NCBI GenBank assembly: GCA_018296165.2
Contig: JACKQL020000116.1
Location: forward strand, 1 to 64,000
Direction of reading: 5' to 3'
Length of the DNA: 64,000 nt
Origin: Termitomyces sp. T153
Lineage: Eukaryota > Basidiomycota > Agaricomycetes > Agaricales > Lyophyllaceae
The translations under genes were made by a program, and so were the position numbers. The first letter of the stretch is position 1; the number at the start of each line of letters is the position of its first letter. This document shows positions 22,572 through 34,400 of the stretch, piece by piece. Under the pieces are notes generated by a model. That model had not been told where the DNA came from. It saw only the letters and a list, made by a program, of their open reading frames with translations, and searched no databases.

Positions 22572-23104
22572 ACAACTACAATACATCACCTCTACTCACC
22601 AGCAATCCCAATCCCACTTGGACTCCTTGGAAGTGGGAGAGTTGGAGGATGTGGAGGGAGACCTAGATGCTGCTGGGGAATAAAGTGGAAGAGGACATGG
22701 GAGAAGTCTGGAGGCTTCAGGGTGTGTCCTCACTCTTTTCAATTTCTTGAAGAAGCTTCTTGATGGGCAACAATCCTGCTTGAACTTTGTTACTCACACC
22801 ACTGCCACAGCTGTGGTTTGATCAATATTGCTTATGCTTTGATTCCAATGCCCCCACCAATCTCTGACTCATGCCCCACATCTTGAGGATCTCAATGCTA
22901 CTCAACAAAGTCCTTAAAAGAAGTGGTATCCCCTCTTCCTGATTGGAAAACTTGTTAACCACCTCTGCAGTGCCAAGATATACTTCTGCTCCAGCTACAA
23001 TGACATCTGGACTGCTCTGGAACACAAATGGAAGACTGCCCCCCCACACCTGCCATGACCCCTTTGAGTACCAAGTGATACCCTCAAACAACCAGCTCTC
23101 CTGC
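22572..23104 (+). repeat. Second copy of the chimeric 3'-end/RT junction
   Basis: Matches 1-534 over its whole length, including the jump from 'ggatctcaatgct' into RT at about 22897. Two copies of one abnormal junction mean the rearranged structure itself was duplicated. Confidence 0.75.
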
Positions 23105-23690
23105 CACCCTCTAGTATTTGTGGACAACCTCTTCCTCAACATGAACAATGATTTCATGTATTGGGTCAACAGCCTGACCCACTCAAACTCTCAGGGGAAC
23201 AACTGGAACATGTCTGCCACATCCTTGAATGACTTCAGAGTACCACCACTCCTAACAAATAACTCCACCACTCACACACTTGCTGGCTCAAGGACCTCTC
23301 CAAAATACAACCTCACCCTCTGCTACCCCATGGTTGATTTAATACAAAAAACTCAACACCCCTGCCAGAAACCTAATGAGTGCCCAAGGAAGCCCTTTGG
23401 GCCTAAGCAAAACAAGTTCTGCCACTCAGTGGTAATACCTGCTAAATGTTTACATGTCATGCTAATTTGAATGAGAAAGGAACTTCCCACCAACTCTGAA
23501 CCTCCCTTTCCACCCAGCATGACCCCTAATGCAAGCCCACCAACAAGCCAATTCCCCAATCCACCCCTTACACTGCCTCCAGGCCTCTGGTTCCTGCCCT
23601 GGGAAGAACAGAGCAGCAAAACATGCTCCAGATCCCTTTTCCCACTCAGCACTATCTCTGAAGACAACTCCCTTGACAAGCCAGTGATGC
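23105..23690 (+). mobile_element. Compressed gypsy pol debris
   Basis: Short blocks of RNase H and H2C2-integrase sequence follow each other with large deletions. Near 23430 'VVIPAKCLHVMLI' corresponds to 'VVIPPEHLHAMLI' of element A. Nothing in it could be functional. Confidence 0.55.
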
Positions 23691-24686
23691 AAAATGTAAG
23701 TTTAATGCTGTTAATTGATTAGATCAACAGATCAAATTTTGTTTCACTGAGGTTTGCAGGCTTAGTTTTGCAGGCTGGAGATGGTCTCATACTATTGAAT
23801 GGGCCTAACAATATTATAAATAAAACCTGAAACAACCAAGAACTTGTAAGCCTAAAAGAACTGCTCCCTGGGATTCTCTGAGCCATGGTATATTGTTGAT
23901 TTTCTTTTCCTCTAATTCCCCTCCCCTTTTATAGCTTGTTGCATGTACATGGACCAGGGTGCTTTCCATGTGCACCCATGGTCTGTACCACATGGTTTTT
24001 CTTGGCTTTTCCTTCTTATTGGATGGCAGAACAAGATGGCATACTTAGTTGGCATTATTCAGTTTTTGTATGTCCAACATCCTTTCCTTTGATCTTTTCC
24101 CTTCCCAAACTTCTTCCTAGCAGACTGCACATGGTTTGTTATGGTGGCTGGCTTGGGTTTGGGTGGTCTGGCATAGGAATGGGAATGATGTTGAGGGGAT
24201 AGGGCAGTATTCTTGCAATAGATGCCCATGGCTGGTCTCAGTGTCAGTTAGATTTCTAGCTAGGTTGCTGAGCACAGCCATTGATTGTTAATCAACACAT
24301 GATCAGGCTTGATTCTTGATGTCAGATCTTACTGTTTTCTGCTGGCATTGTTGTGGTGCATGTTTGGATCATCAGCTTCTCTACCAGGTATGTGCTCTAT
24401 GCCTACAGTTTTCAGCTTTTGGGTATCTGGGCCTTGGTATTTCTAGTATTTCATCCTGTCTCAAAGTACAAGACAGGTGTATCACCTCCCCCACACCATT
24501 TTACTGACTGCCCCCAGTCAGGTCTACACATTCTTGAATGATGTTCCTGCATGATCACTCCTAAAATTTTGACAAAGAGTCAATTTTCTTTTCCTTTCAC
24601 AAAAATAATGTTTCTTTTGTCACCCTCAATCACACCCATTGTCTTATAAAGATGTGCTTGACACAACCCTCTCCCTCCCTTGAGCC
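23691..24686. other. Repeat-like DNA without recognisable gene
   Basis: CpG-poor and AT-richer than its surroundings. It contains the 80-bp segment shared with 538-617 (at 24408-24487). A 'cttataaaga' TATA-like sequence at about 24640 precedes the decayed gene that starts at 24687. Confidence 0.4.
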
Positions 24687-26000
24687 ATGGCATCAAACCT
24701 TTCTGCTCCCACTACTCCTCACATAACCTCCATGGGCTCTGCTGCCAAGCTACCCCATGTACCATTGACTGCTCACCCTAGCCTCAGCCAGAACTTGTCC
24801 AACAACTTCACTCTTCTCAAATGTTCTGTCAAGCATGATGTGCATCAAGTTATTTTAGCACTTCTCCAGCTTCCCTGATTTGCTCAGGCCATCATAGGCT
24901 TCTGTGGGGTTGTGGTCAGCATTCCTGGCTCTGGTGCTGACTATGCCTGATACCTCAGCACTATGCAGCTGGTGAGCTTCTTTCCCTTCTTTCTTCCTGC
25001 TTGGTCCTTTTTCACCCCCTTCTCCTTGCTTCAGTGTTTTGCTGACCAGGCCAATTTTCTGTGCATCACCAAACAGAAGGGTCTTTTCAACACCCTGTCT
25101 GCTACCCTTCATGCAATTAACTGTGGTGCTGCCAACAATTCTGCTGATGTGCAGGCCTTCCTCACCTTCACCAACACAATCATTCAGATTGAAAAGAATT
25201 GTTAAGAGCTCCAATAGCAATGAGAAGCCAAGGAGGCACATATTTCCATCAGTTTCTTTCTCTGACTAATGTCTTGTCCTTATAGCTGAAATGCTGGACT
25301 CAGGACCAGGGTGTTGACATGCTAGGTCTGTTCTCCATTTGTTTTGGCAAGCATGGAGCTAATGTAAGTCTAGCTTTCAAACTCAACTTACTTGCTCATT
25401 GTTTTGACACACTCAACCTTCATCTCTTTTGTCCCTAGACTGAACCCAACAGCAAACCCAAGCCCAAAAAAGTTAAAGTCTTTCTGGCTTATGGTCTGTC
25501 CCTTTTCTGTTTCCTCACTTCTCTGACCTTGCTTGCTTTCCAGCCAACCTCAAACCTGAAAACAAGGCTGTGTCCTGCTCCTTGGCCAGGTTAATGCTGC
25601 CCTTGAAGCTGTTCAGCTTACCAATGACAGCACCCTCCTTCTGCATGCCAATCTCCAACAACATTGTGATGCTATTCACCTTGCTGTGCAGCAACAACTC
25701 TACTCACTCAACATCACTCTCCAAACCTACAAACTCATTTTGGCTCACCTTGTTCACCTTGACAAAACTCTGGGTCCCTCTGACATTGAGCAGACTGGAG
25801 ATTTACTTAATGATCTCCAAGTTTTGCCTGAGGTATTACCCTCTTATTGACTTTCCATGACTTGTCTTTATTTACTTAGAGCCTCAGGTGGTTGATTCCA
25901 ATTCCAACATTGAAATTGCAACCTCTTCCCCAAAAATTTCCCATTCCCATGTGTCCCCCATACAAGACACCTCTGCATTGTAAGCATCAGTGTTGCCTCT
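24687..26000 (+). pseudogene. Decayed multi-exon gene of unknown function
   Basis: An ATG at 24687 opens a protein-like frame ('ASNLSAPTTPHITSMGSAAKLPHVPL'). Two TGA stops (about 24877 and 24947) sit where CGA would read Arg. An intron fits at 24972-25034 (GTGAGC...TTCAG), after which 'CFADQANFLCITKQKGLFNTLSATLHAINCG' continues. Further donor/acceptor pairs are GTAAGT at 25365 with CCCTAG at 25439, and GTATTA near 25832 with TTACTTAG near 25880. The fourth exon region (about 25570-25830) reads as a leucine-rich helix ('VNAALEAVQLTNDSTLLLHA', 'LILAHLVHLDKTLGPSDIEQ'). The fold is not recognised. Such splice structure argues for a former host gene or a spliced gene of a DNA transposon. Confidence 0.45.
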
Positions 26001-26060
26001 GCCTAAAATAGTGTAGCTGTAATTTTAACCAGCCCCACTTGTAAAAATTTCCCTACATAT

Positions 26061-26303
26061 TGTTGAGATCATAGGTGCCAGTATTGCTTCACAATGCAGA
26101 CATTGACCATCATGTGATCATTAGTTTATTTTTGCCCCTGGTTGTCTTGTATTCTCTATCTACTGAACATGAGACACCAGGTATGTGTACTACATTAACT
26201 TACATCAATACTATCTACTAAACACGAGATGCCAGAAGCTGGACCATAGTCTACAGCTCATTAGGATACAAGTCTGATCCCTCACACGTAATCAGCTGCT
26301 ACA
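26061..26303 (+). repeat. 5' LTR of copia I
   Basis: TGTTGAGATCATAGG to CAGCTGCTACA, 243 bp, the same length as the 3' LTR. Confidence 0.9.
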
Positions 26304-26315
26304 GGTTATGGGCCC
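26304..26315 (+). promoter_or_regulatory. Primer-binding site for half initiator-Met tRNA
   Basis: GGTTATGGGCCC directly follows the 5' LTR. It is complementary to the anticodon-loop region of initiator Met tRNA (GGGCCCAUAACC), the internal 'half-tRNA' primer known from Drosophila copia. It is not a TGG-type site for a tRNA 3' end. Confidence 0.7.
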
Positions 26316-26449
26316 CGGCCCCCAGACTTATTCAGAAGATCAATCCATTTTAGCTCTGTTACTAAATGTAGAAGCACTTCGTGTTCACGTCTTATGCATC
26401 CACACTCTCACATTCTCAGTGCCTATCAACTTTGGCCCATTAGCCTCAC

Positions 26450-27200
26450 ATGGAAGAATCACTTCAATCCCTGATGTCCAAACTTGGCATGATCAAATAT
26501 GCCGAGTGGGAAAGATCCATGTATGCATGCCTAATGTCAATAGGGGCATCACGAATAGCAACTGGCAGAGAAACTGAGCCTGAGGACCACCACAAGTTGG
26601 CCTCTACTCAGGCAATCCAGTCTTATCAGATCTGTCATGAGAAAGCCGCTGGTGAAATCTACCAGTGGCTGGATGAAGGCAACAGGACGCAAGTCAACAC
26701 CATCTGCAAAGACCCCACTGCGATGTGGCTGAAGCTTAAGGAGATACAATCAAAATCAGCCCCAAATGTGTGTTTCAACTCCCTCAGTGATTTGTTCAAT
26801 ATTAGGCTACAAGATGGCAAGTCACTTGTTGATCTATGCATGCACATTGAGGAAACAATGCAACAGATTCAGGTGCTTTGTCCGCTGGCCATTGTTGGGC
26901 CTGGTGGACTGACATCTCTGGGATACACTCTCAAGATGCTTGACAATGAGTTGTTGACCATGGCAATGTTGCGCATGCTCCCATGCGAAGAATATGCAGC
27001 GTTCATTTCCTCAGTGTTGTTACTCAATGGCCTGACCAAGGAAACCATTCTAGAAGCATTTCAAACTGAGGAGACCCAGCAACATGCCACCAGAGAAGAA
27101 GCGGATGCTGTTGCTGCCGCTGCGCCCACACGATTTCTTGCTATATCTGCAATGGACCACACAAGGTGCAAGATTGCTCCAATCTCCCAATGGCATGCGA
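26450..27200 (+). pseudogene. gag: gag of copia I
   Basis: About 230 codons with features of copia Gag: 'WERSMYACLMSIGA', 'EIYQWLDEGNRTQV', 'PTAMWLKLKEI', 'LRMLPCEEYAAFISS'. A CCHC-like knuckle ('CYICNGPHKVQDC', near 27140-27180) lies in a different frame, so a frameshift separates Gag from the knuckle and protease. Gag would form the particle. Confidence 0.75.
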
Positions 27201-30200
27201 GAACGCAAAGAAGACTGACACTGGTGCCAAGCCCAAGAAATGTGGAAATCATTGTGGTGCTAAGGCCGATGCAGCCAAGGCTGCCGACACTCCCAAGATT
27301 GAGGAGGGCTGTGATGGACCTGCTGTCAAAGTGGAGGCAGCTGTTTGTCAATCTGCTACATCACCTTCCTCACCATCTGACTTGCTGTGGAACACAGACT
27401 CAGGTGCCTTGGTGCATATGATCCCTCATCACAAATGGTTCTCCCCAGACTCTTTCAAGCCATGGAGAGTCTCGATTCACCTTGCAAATAACATGGTCAT
27501 CTATTCAAAGGAAAAGGGGATGTCTTGATCAGGCCAGCAGGGAAAAATAGGAATGGAGGAGCTCTCAATGATGTTATTATTACCAACATCCTGTTTGTAC
27601 CCAAGTTAGCCAACAATCTCCTTTCCATCACTACTCTCAGCATGCATCATGGCTTCACAGTAACGTTCTGCAGTCAGAAAGTGTTCTTCAACATTGCCGA
27701 TGAACCAGTTTTTTTGGCTACTATAGACAAGACACTTACATCATATATAGATGGTGAAACACTTATCCCGTTGCTACACATTGCTAAGGTAGCAAGCACA
27801 GGCCCGACCTCATCTCCCATGATCAAGAAGAGTTTATTGCATTGATATATGTGTCACTTAGGCACAGAGCACCTAGAGCAACTCATCAAGAAAGATTTTA
27901 CAGCAGATTTGAAAATCAAACCAACGTCACCCCTCCCTAGCATTTGTGAGCCATGCCTCCAGGGCAAACAGCATCAAGCATCTTTTCTGCGCACATCCAA
28001 TCGAGCTGTTGAGCTGCTTGGAAGGATTTTCACCAACGTACACAGCCCCATGCCCATCAAAGGTCACCAATCTAAGTACAGATGGTGGTGTACTTTTGTC
28101 AACAATAAAACATGCTGGATGGAGACATACATTATAAAACATAAGAGTGAAATGTTCAGAGTGTTCAAGGCATACAAGGCACTCATCGAATGGCAGACTG
28201 GAGCCAAAATTAAATGTCTCCACCATGACAAGGGCAGCAAATATATCTTGACTGAATTTCTAACATTTTGCAAGACCGAAGGCATACAACTTGAATTTAC
28301 AAATACTGCTATGCCACAGCAGAATGGCACTGCTGATCGCCTCAACAGGACAATTGGGGAAGCAGTTACGTCCATGCTGGCAGAGGCAAACCTGCTGGAC
28401 AGCTTCTGGCTATATGCCCTCAATGCGTACAGGCATGTGCACAACCGCATCCCCATGTCCATGCTAGCGCAGGACACAACACCATTTGAGCAATACAAGC
28501 TGAGGAAGCTGCACATTGGCCACCTGCAAGTGTTTGGATGCACAGCATATGTGCTTATAGGATGAGATAAACGACATGGCCTACAGGGTCATACTCAGTC
28601 TGGCGTTTTCATTGGATACCCCAACAATTATGTGGGCTGGCAGGTCTATATTCTGAGCACAAAGAAAATTGTCATCTCACATAATGTTATCTTTGACGAA
28701 AATTATTTTCTAGGCCTGAAGCTAGCAACTCACAAAATGCCACTGCTTATGAATGCATTCGACTCCCTAGAAGACTATGCACCATATGATTCAGATGACA
28801 TCATCACACCAATCCTTCCACCCCTGCCTGTCCTGCCAGCATCTGGAAAATGTGCATTCGATGATGACAAACTGCTTGCTGACCTTGATACTGATATTGA
28901 GTCAGATACTGCTAAAACGGTGGGAGTAGACATACAGCACAGTCAAGACTAACAAGTTTCAGTGGGAGTGGGTGACAGTGCTGACCTGCAACTACTAGTG
29001 CTGCAGAGCACAAGGAAGACTTGTCAGCCCAGGCCTCTGCCACTCCCATGTGAACCCAGCCAATGCATACATTTCCAAGCCTGCAGTCCAGATGCAGAGT
29101 ATTGTGATGCTCTACTTCACCAAGAGAACCAAGAATCACCTCTTATATGCAAGCTGCCACCACCACCACTGCCATCACCATACCCAGAGCCCCCACCAGA
29201 GCAGCCTCTGTGGAATGTTGATGTTGCAGATGCCGACAAACATGGAGAGCAGGAGGTAGCCCTTGTCCTGAATGTTGATTCAGACAATGCCTTACTTCTT
29301 GCTGGCCATGCTTTTGTTGAACATGGAGCTGACTTTGGGGGGTACAATGCACTCAGCACAAATGCTGCAACAGCTTACAAGGTTGGTGCACATGATATGA
29401 ATCCTCATTCTTACAAAGAGGAAATGGCGAGTGACAATGCAGCAGAATGGCATAAAGCCATGTGTGACAAAATGAATGCATTGAAGAGCAGCAGCACCTG
29501 GTGGCCAGCATACCTGCCCGTGGGCCACCATGCAATTGGCTCATGATGGGTCTTCAAGGTGAAACACCTTCCTGATGGTGCCATTGACCACTTCAAAGCT
29601 TGTCTTGTTGCACAGGGGTTCAGCCAGCAGCCGGGTGTTGACTTTGATGAGACATTTGCTCCAACAGCCCGCTGGGCCACAGTTTGAACAGTCCTTGCTC
29701 TGGCAGTTGTTGATGATATGCATTTTGAGTCAGTTGACATTTCCTTAGCCTTCCTGCATGGGATCATGGACATGGAGTTGTATATGAAATTCCCTGAGGG
29801 TTTCTCTGAGGACATTCCACCCAACATAGAAGGCCAGCCTGGTGAAGGTGATGCATATGCTAAACTCCTCAAGGGTATCTATGGACTGAAGCAGGGAGAG
29901 AACCTCTGGCATAAATGCATGCACAAAGTTTTCTTGAGCATAGACTTCTCTCACATCACCTCTGACCCTTGCATATATGTATACATTTGGAACGATGTCT
30001 GCATCATCATCCCTATCCATGTTGATGACATGACTCTAGCCTCCAAGTCCAGACCAGCCATCCTTAAAGTCATTGTGGAGTTGCAAAAGTACTTCAAGCT
30101 TTGTCATCTTGGCCCCACCACAGGCCTGCTTGGCATTGTGGTCACACGAGATAGGCCAAACTGCAAGCTTTGGATCAACCAGAAATCTTATGCTATTGAG

Positions 30201-31019
30201 GTCCTTTCATGTTTCAACATGCTGGATAGCAAAGCAGTTGTCACCCCCCTTGCACCAGGCATGAGGCTTTCCAAAGCAGACTCACTGAGTACCCTGGAAG
30301 AAGTTGAGGAAATGCATGTTGTGCCTTATGTGCAGGCCACTGGGGCTCTGCTCTATCTAGCTATATGCACGTGGCCCAACATTGCTTTTGCAGTTGGTAT
30401 GCTCTGTTGCTTCAATGCCTGCCCTGGACCTAAGCACTAGCAAGCTGTCAAGCATCTGCTTCAATATGTCTGTGGAACACTCGACTATAAAATTGAGTAC
30501 TCTACACATGCAGTGGCCCTGCCCCCATCCCCCTTTATCACTTTTGCCAATGCTGACCATGGCGGCAACTCCAATACCAGTCACTCTACCACTGGTTCTG
30601 TCTTGATGGTGGCTGGCGGCACTGTTAGCTGGATTTCCCAACAGCAGTCTGTCATCACCCTCTCCACCACCAAGGCTGAGTTCGTTGCCACAAGCGAGAC
30701 TGGCAGAGAACTCTGTTGGTTGTGCAATTTCCTCGCTGACATAGGCATGCCACAATCCTTGCCTATGGTCCTCAATATCAACAATCAGTCCACAATTTCA
30801 GTCTCAAGGCAGCCTGAACACATGGGTTGCTTAAAGCACCTTGATCATCATTGGTTCTGGCTATGCCAAGCTGTATACAATGGTAAACTCAAACCCTACT
30901 ATATTCCCTCTGAAGACATGGTAGCCGACCTCCTAACAAAACCCCTGGCCTGCCCCCTCATTGACAAGCTACACAAAGCCATGGGCATTGTCAGGGAGTT
31001 CTCCCAGATTGATCTCTGA
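27166..31019 (+). pseudogene. pol: pol of copia I: protease, integrase, RT, RNase H
   Basis: Protease has 'NTDSGALVHM' (27385-27420). Integrase has the H...C zinc region ('CHLGTEHLEQL', 'CEPCLQGKQ') and catalytic positions that read Asn (TNVHSPMP), Asp (HHDKGSKY) and Asp (NGTADRLNRT), so two of three acidic residues are altered. RT has 'VDISLAFLHG' and 'HVDDMT'. RNase H and the C-terminus ('STTKAEFVA', 'DMVADLLTKPL') end at 31019. From 27525 to 31019 the frame is constant and broken only by stops at 27844, 28563, 28950, 29544, 29687 and 30440. Several of these sit where the family has Arg or Trp. Confidence 0.8.
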
Positions 31020-31039
31020 GATGTTGTGGGCACTCCATC

Positions 31040-31048
31040 AGGTGGGAG
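31040..31048 (+). promoter_or_regulatory. Polypurine tract of copia I
   Basis: AGGTGGGAG immediately before the 3' LTR primes plus-strand DNA synthesis. Confidence 0.75.
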
Positions 31049-31291
31049 TATTGAGATCATAGGTGCCAGTATTGCTTCACAATGCAGACATCAACCATCA
31101 CATGATCATTAGTTTATTTTTGCCCCTGGTCATCTTGTGTTCTCTATCTACTGAACACAAGACACCAGGTATGTGTACTACATTAACTTACATCAATACT
31201 ATCTACTGAACATGAGATGCCAGATGCTGGACCATAGTCTACAGCTCATCAGGATACAAGTCTGATCCCTTGTGTGTAATCAGCTGCTACA
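31049..31291 (+). repeat. 3' LTR of copia I
   Basis: 243 bp. It begins TATTGAG (TG mutated to TA) and ends CTGCTACA before the CATAT duplication. Confidence 0.9.
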
Positions 31292-31402
31292 CATATCTCT
31301 TATTTTGTAAACCCCAATTTAATGCCATTAACCCTGAAAATGTGTGACCAAACTAAGCCTTTTACTTATTTTGATTTTGCTAAGTAAAACTTGAATTTTT
31401 TG

Positions 31403-34400
31403 TCAACCTTTGGGGCTATTGTCTGACCCATTCATGTCATGGTCTAGAGGCTCATGAAGCCTTATAGATCCAAATGACAGATCTGATATAGCATTTCCAG
31501 CAGGCTTTTGTAATTCTTCCCTTAACTCTTTTAACTTCTCTGGAGTGATATCTACCCACTGCTCTAGGCTTTGGGCTAGCTCCAATCATCTTCAAGCTTT
31601 GTAAGGGACTGACCTAAAAGCTGCCACCCTAGTCTGCCAAACTGATCCATCCAGTTCTGCCACAATGTAATTACCACCTCTGGTCTTAGTAATTACTACC
31701 ATTGGACCATGAAAGCATCTTAGTACTGTGTGAACTTTCTGTAATCATATTTTTTGACCAAGCCCAAGTCCAAGGGTTTGAATTTGAATTCTTTAATAGA
31801 GCTTTTATGCTCTTCTGCAAACTTCAAGGCCCATTGGAGTTTGTCCTTCCCAACTCTTTCTCTCATCTCTTCTACATGTTGATGATGTTTGGCTAGAGCT
31901 CTAGCACAATAACCAATCAACACTTCTGTAGGCAATGGCCCTTCTGGTAATTCTATTAACTAGATAGCCTCTACTAAGTCTAAGGGTAGAGTTGGATGAG
32001 CCCCAGTGACCATGAAGTATGGTGACCATTCAAATCTCTGCTGGATAGTAATGCAATCACTCCACATTACATGGAAGAAGAACCAGAACCATTTAGTGCA
32101 ATCCTCAGAAGCTTTGAATAAAGCTTGCCTGACATCCCAATGTGGTCTTCAAATCTTGCCATTAGCTTAGCTTGAGAGTTGTATGAAGAGATGGCTATGC
32201 CTCTGATTCCATATTCACTCTCTATCCAAGCTGTGACCTTTTTGAATTGTCCAGCATTGTCAGTGATGATTTCTGCAATGCAACCCCAGCAACAAATCAC
32301 ATACTCAAACAACCATTGACCAATTGTTTTATAGTTTTCCTTGCACAGAGGCCTCCCTTCCATCCATGAAGACAATGCATACCTGCCATGGACAATATAC
32401 TTGCAGCCATTTGAAGCTGGAGTCATGTGCATGGTATCAATGTGGATTGTTTGGAAGATAGAGGGTGTATAGGTCACTGTGGGAGCTCTGTTTACAACTG
32501 TATTCTGACATATCTGACAGTTGTGACAAGTCCCAACATACCAATGCACATCTCCATCAATTCCTGGCCATCAAAATTGTTCTTGTATTAACATTTTGGT
32601 TGCATAAGTCCCCCTATGCCCCAAGGCATCATGGGCTGATTTAAGCATAAACATTTGCCTATTGATATCAACTACTAGCTTATGCCTGGCCTCATGATTG
32701 TGCTTGTATAGTTTCCCCTTTGGATCAAAGAAGAACTGTTTTGCAAACTTCTTGAACTTGTCTGGGTCCCAACCCTGCAAACCCTCAGGTTCTTTGCTTG
32801 GGTCTTGTGGCCCAGCTTTGTACAATTGGTAGCAAGTCATCCCACTGTTCACTCTCCCCACCTTTCCTATGCTCTAAGTATGCCTGTAAGTCTGCTTCTT
32901 TCTCTTCCTTAGTACCTTCTGTGGGTAACAGAGGCTGAGAGAGAGATAGTCCTGCAACAGGATCTATTTTAGATGCCTGCTGCTGACTTAGAACTGCCTT
33001 CCTAAGTTCCACCTCTTGAGACCTCACTCTATCAAGTTCTTGTTCAAAGTCTGATACTTCAGTTGCTACTGCATGTAGATAGCCACCTCTAGTGTCAATT
33101 TGATCTGCAAACTCCTCAAGTGCTAAGGGTTAATCCTCCCATTCTGGTTCATTGTTGGTTTTAGCTGGATATTTAAAGTGCATAATCTTTGGATTGTCCA
33201 CCAATTCTGGATCAACAGGTGGGTACTTCTCATCTCCTGGCTGCTTGAGCCTCCTAGACAGGCCATCAACACTAAAGGTTTTTCCTGGCACATGCCTCAA
33301 AGTAAAATGATAGAGTAGTACATCCTCAATCCATCTCATGATGGTGGCATTAGGCCCTACTCCAGGATTGCTTAGCATTCCTTTCAAATACTTGGTATCT
33401 GTCTTCACTACAAGCTTCCTACAACCAACTAGCCAATACTTATTTGCCTGCAAGGCTCTCATCAGACCATAGAGTTCTCTTTTAGGTTGCAAGAACCTTG
33501 CCTCCCTCTTATTCAATGTGATGGATCTTAGCTTAGCACAAGTGCATTGCTTAGGATTGTCTGGAGCTTCCTGGAATATTCCAAAGCCCACTGCTATCCA
33601 AGAAGTGTCAACTGATAGGACCACTGCCCCTCCTGACTCATAATCAATTGGTTTTAGAGGTGCACTTGCAGCTAGCAACTTCTTCAACTGAGCCATTGCT
33701 GACTACTGTCCCTCACCCCAAACAAATGGTGTGTGGTTCTGAGTCAACTTGTGAATGGGTGCAGCCACTTTAGCATAGTCTTTAATGAACATCCTAAAGG
33801 TACCACAAGTACCTAGGAAAGCCCTAACATCTGACTTATCCTGGCAATCACCCCACCCCATAACAATGGCCAACTGCTTGGTCTCAGGTTTCTGTCCCTC
33901 ATAGGAACACCTGTGTCCAACTACTACAATCTCATCTGCACAGACTACTGACTTCTTCCCAGAAAAGGTTCCTCCAGCATATTTGATTCTTTGTAACACT
34001 CTGTTTACATTTTGCAGATGTTCCCATACAAATCTCCCAATGCCTGAATTTTCTGGAATAACCTCATAGCCTCCATCTGGCAATTCATACCTGTGAGGTG
34101 GACCTCTGATTGGCACATCATCAATATATGGCTAAGTTACATGAGGTATCTCATCTTTCAAGATGAAGGTAATGTCATCATGAAAGATTGGTACTGAATT
34201 TGTCCAACCCATTGGCAGGGTTACCAGCCTTAGAGCACCAAAGGGTGTCTGAAAGGTGGTATAGTCCCTAGACCTTACATCCAACACCCTCTCATCATAT
34301 CCCACATAAAAGTCAAAGATCCCTCCACAAGCTTTGCCAGCAAAGTGGCTAGCTATCTCTTCAGTTGCTGGTGGAAACCCAGAATGTGCTATGGTCACTT

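Larger units (their letters stand above)
26061..31291 (+). mobile_element. Complete Ty1/copia element I
   Basis: Two 243-bp LTRs bound a 5.2-kb element, flanked on both sides by the 5-bp duplication CATAT (26056-26060 and 31292-31296). Domain order is gag, protease, integrase, RT, RNase H, the Pseudoviridae (Ty1/copia) order. The LTRs differ at roughly a dozen positions by eye, mostly C/T and G/A. Premature stops and frameshifts make it non-autonomous. Confidence 0.95.
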
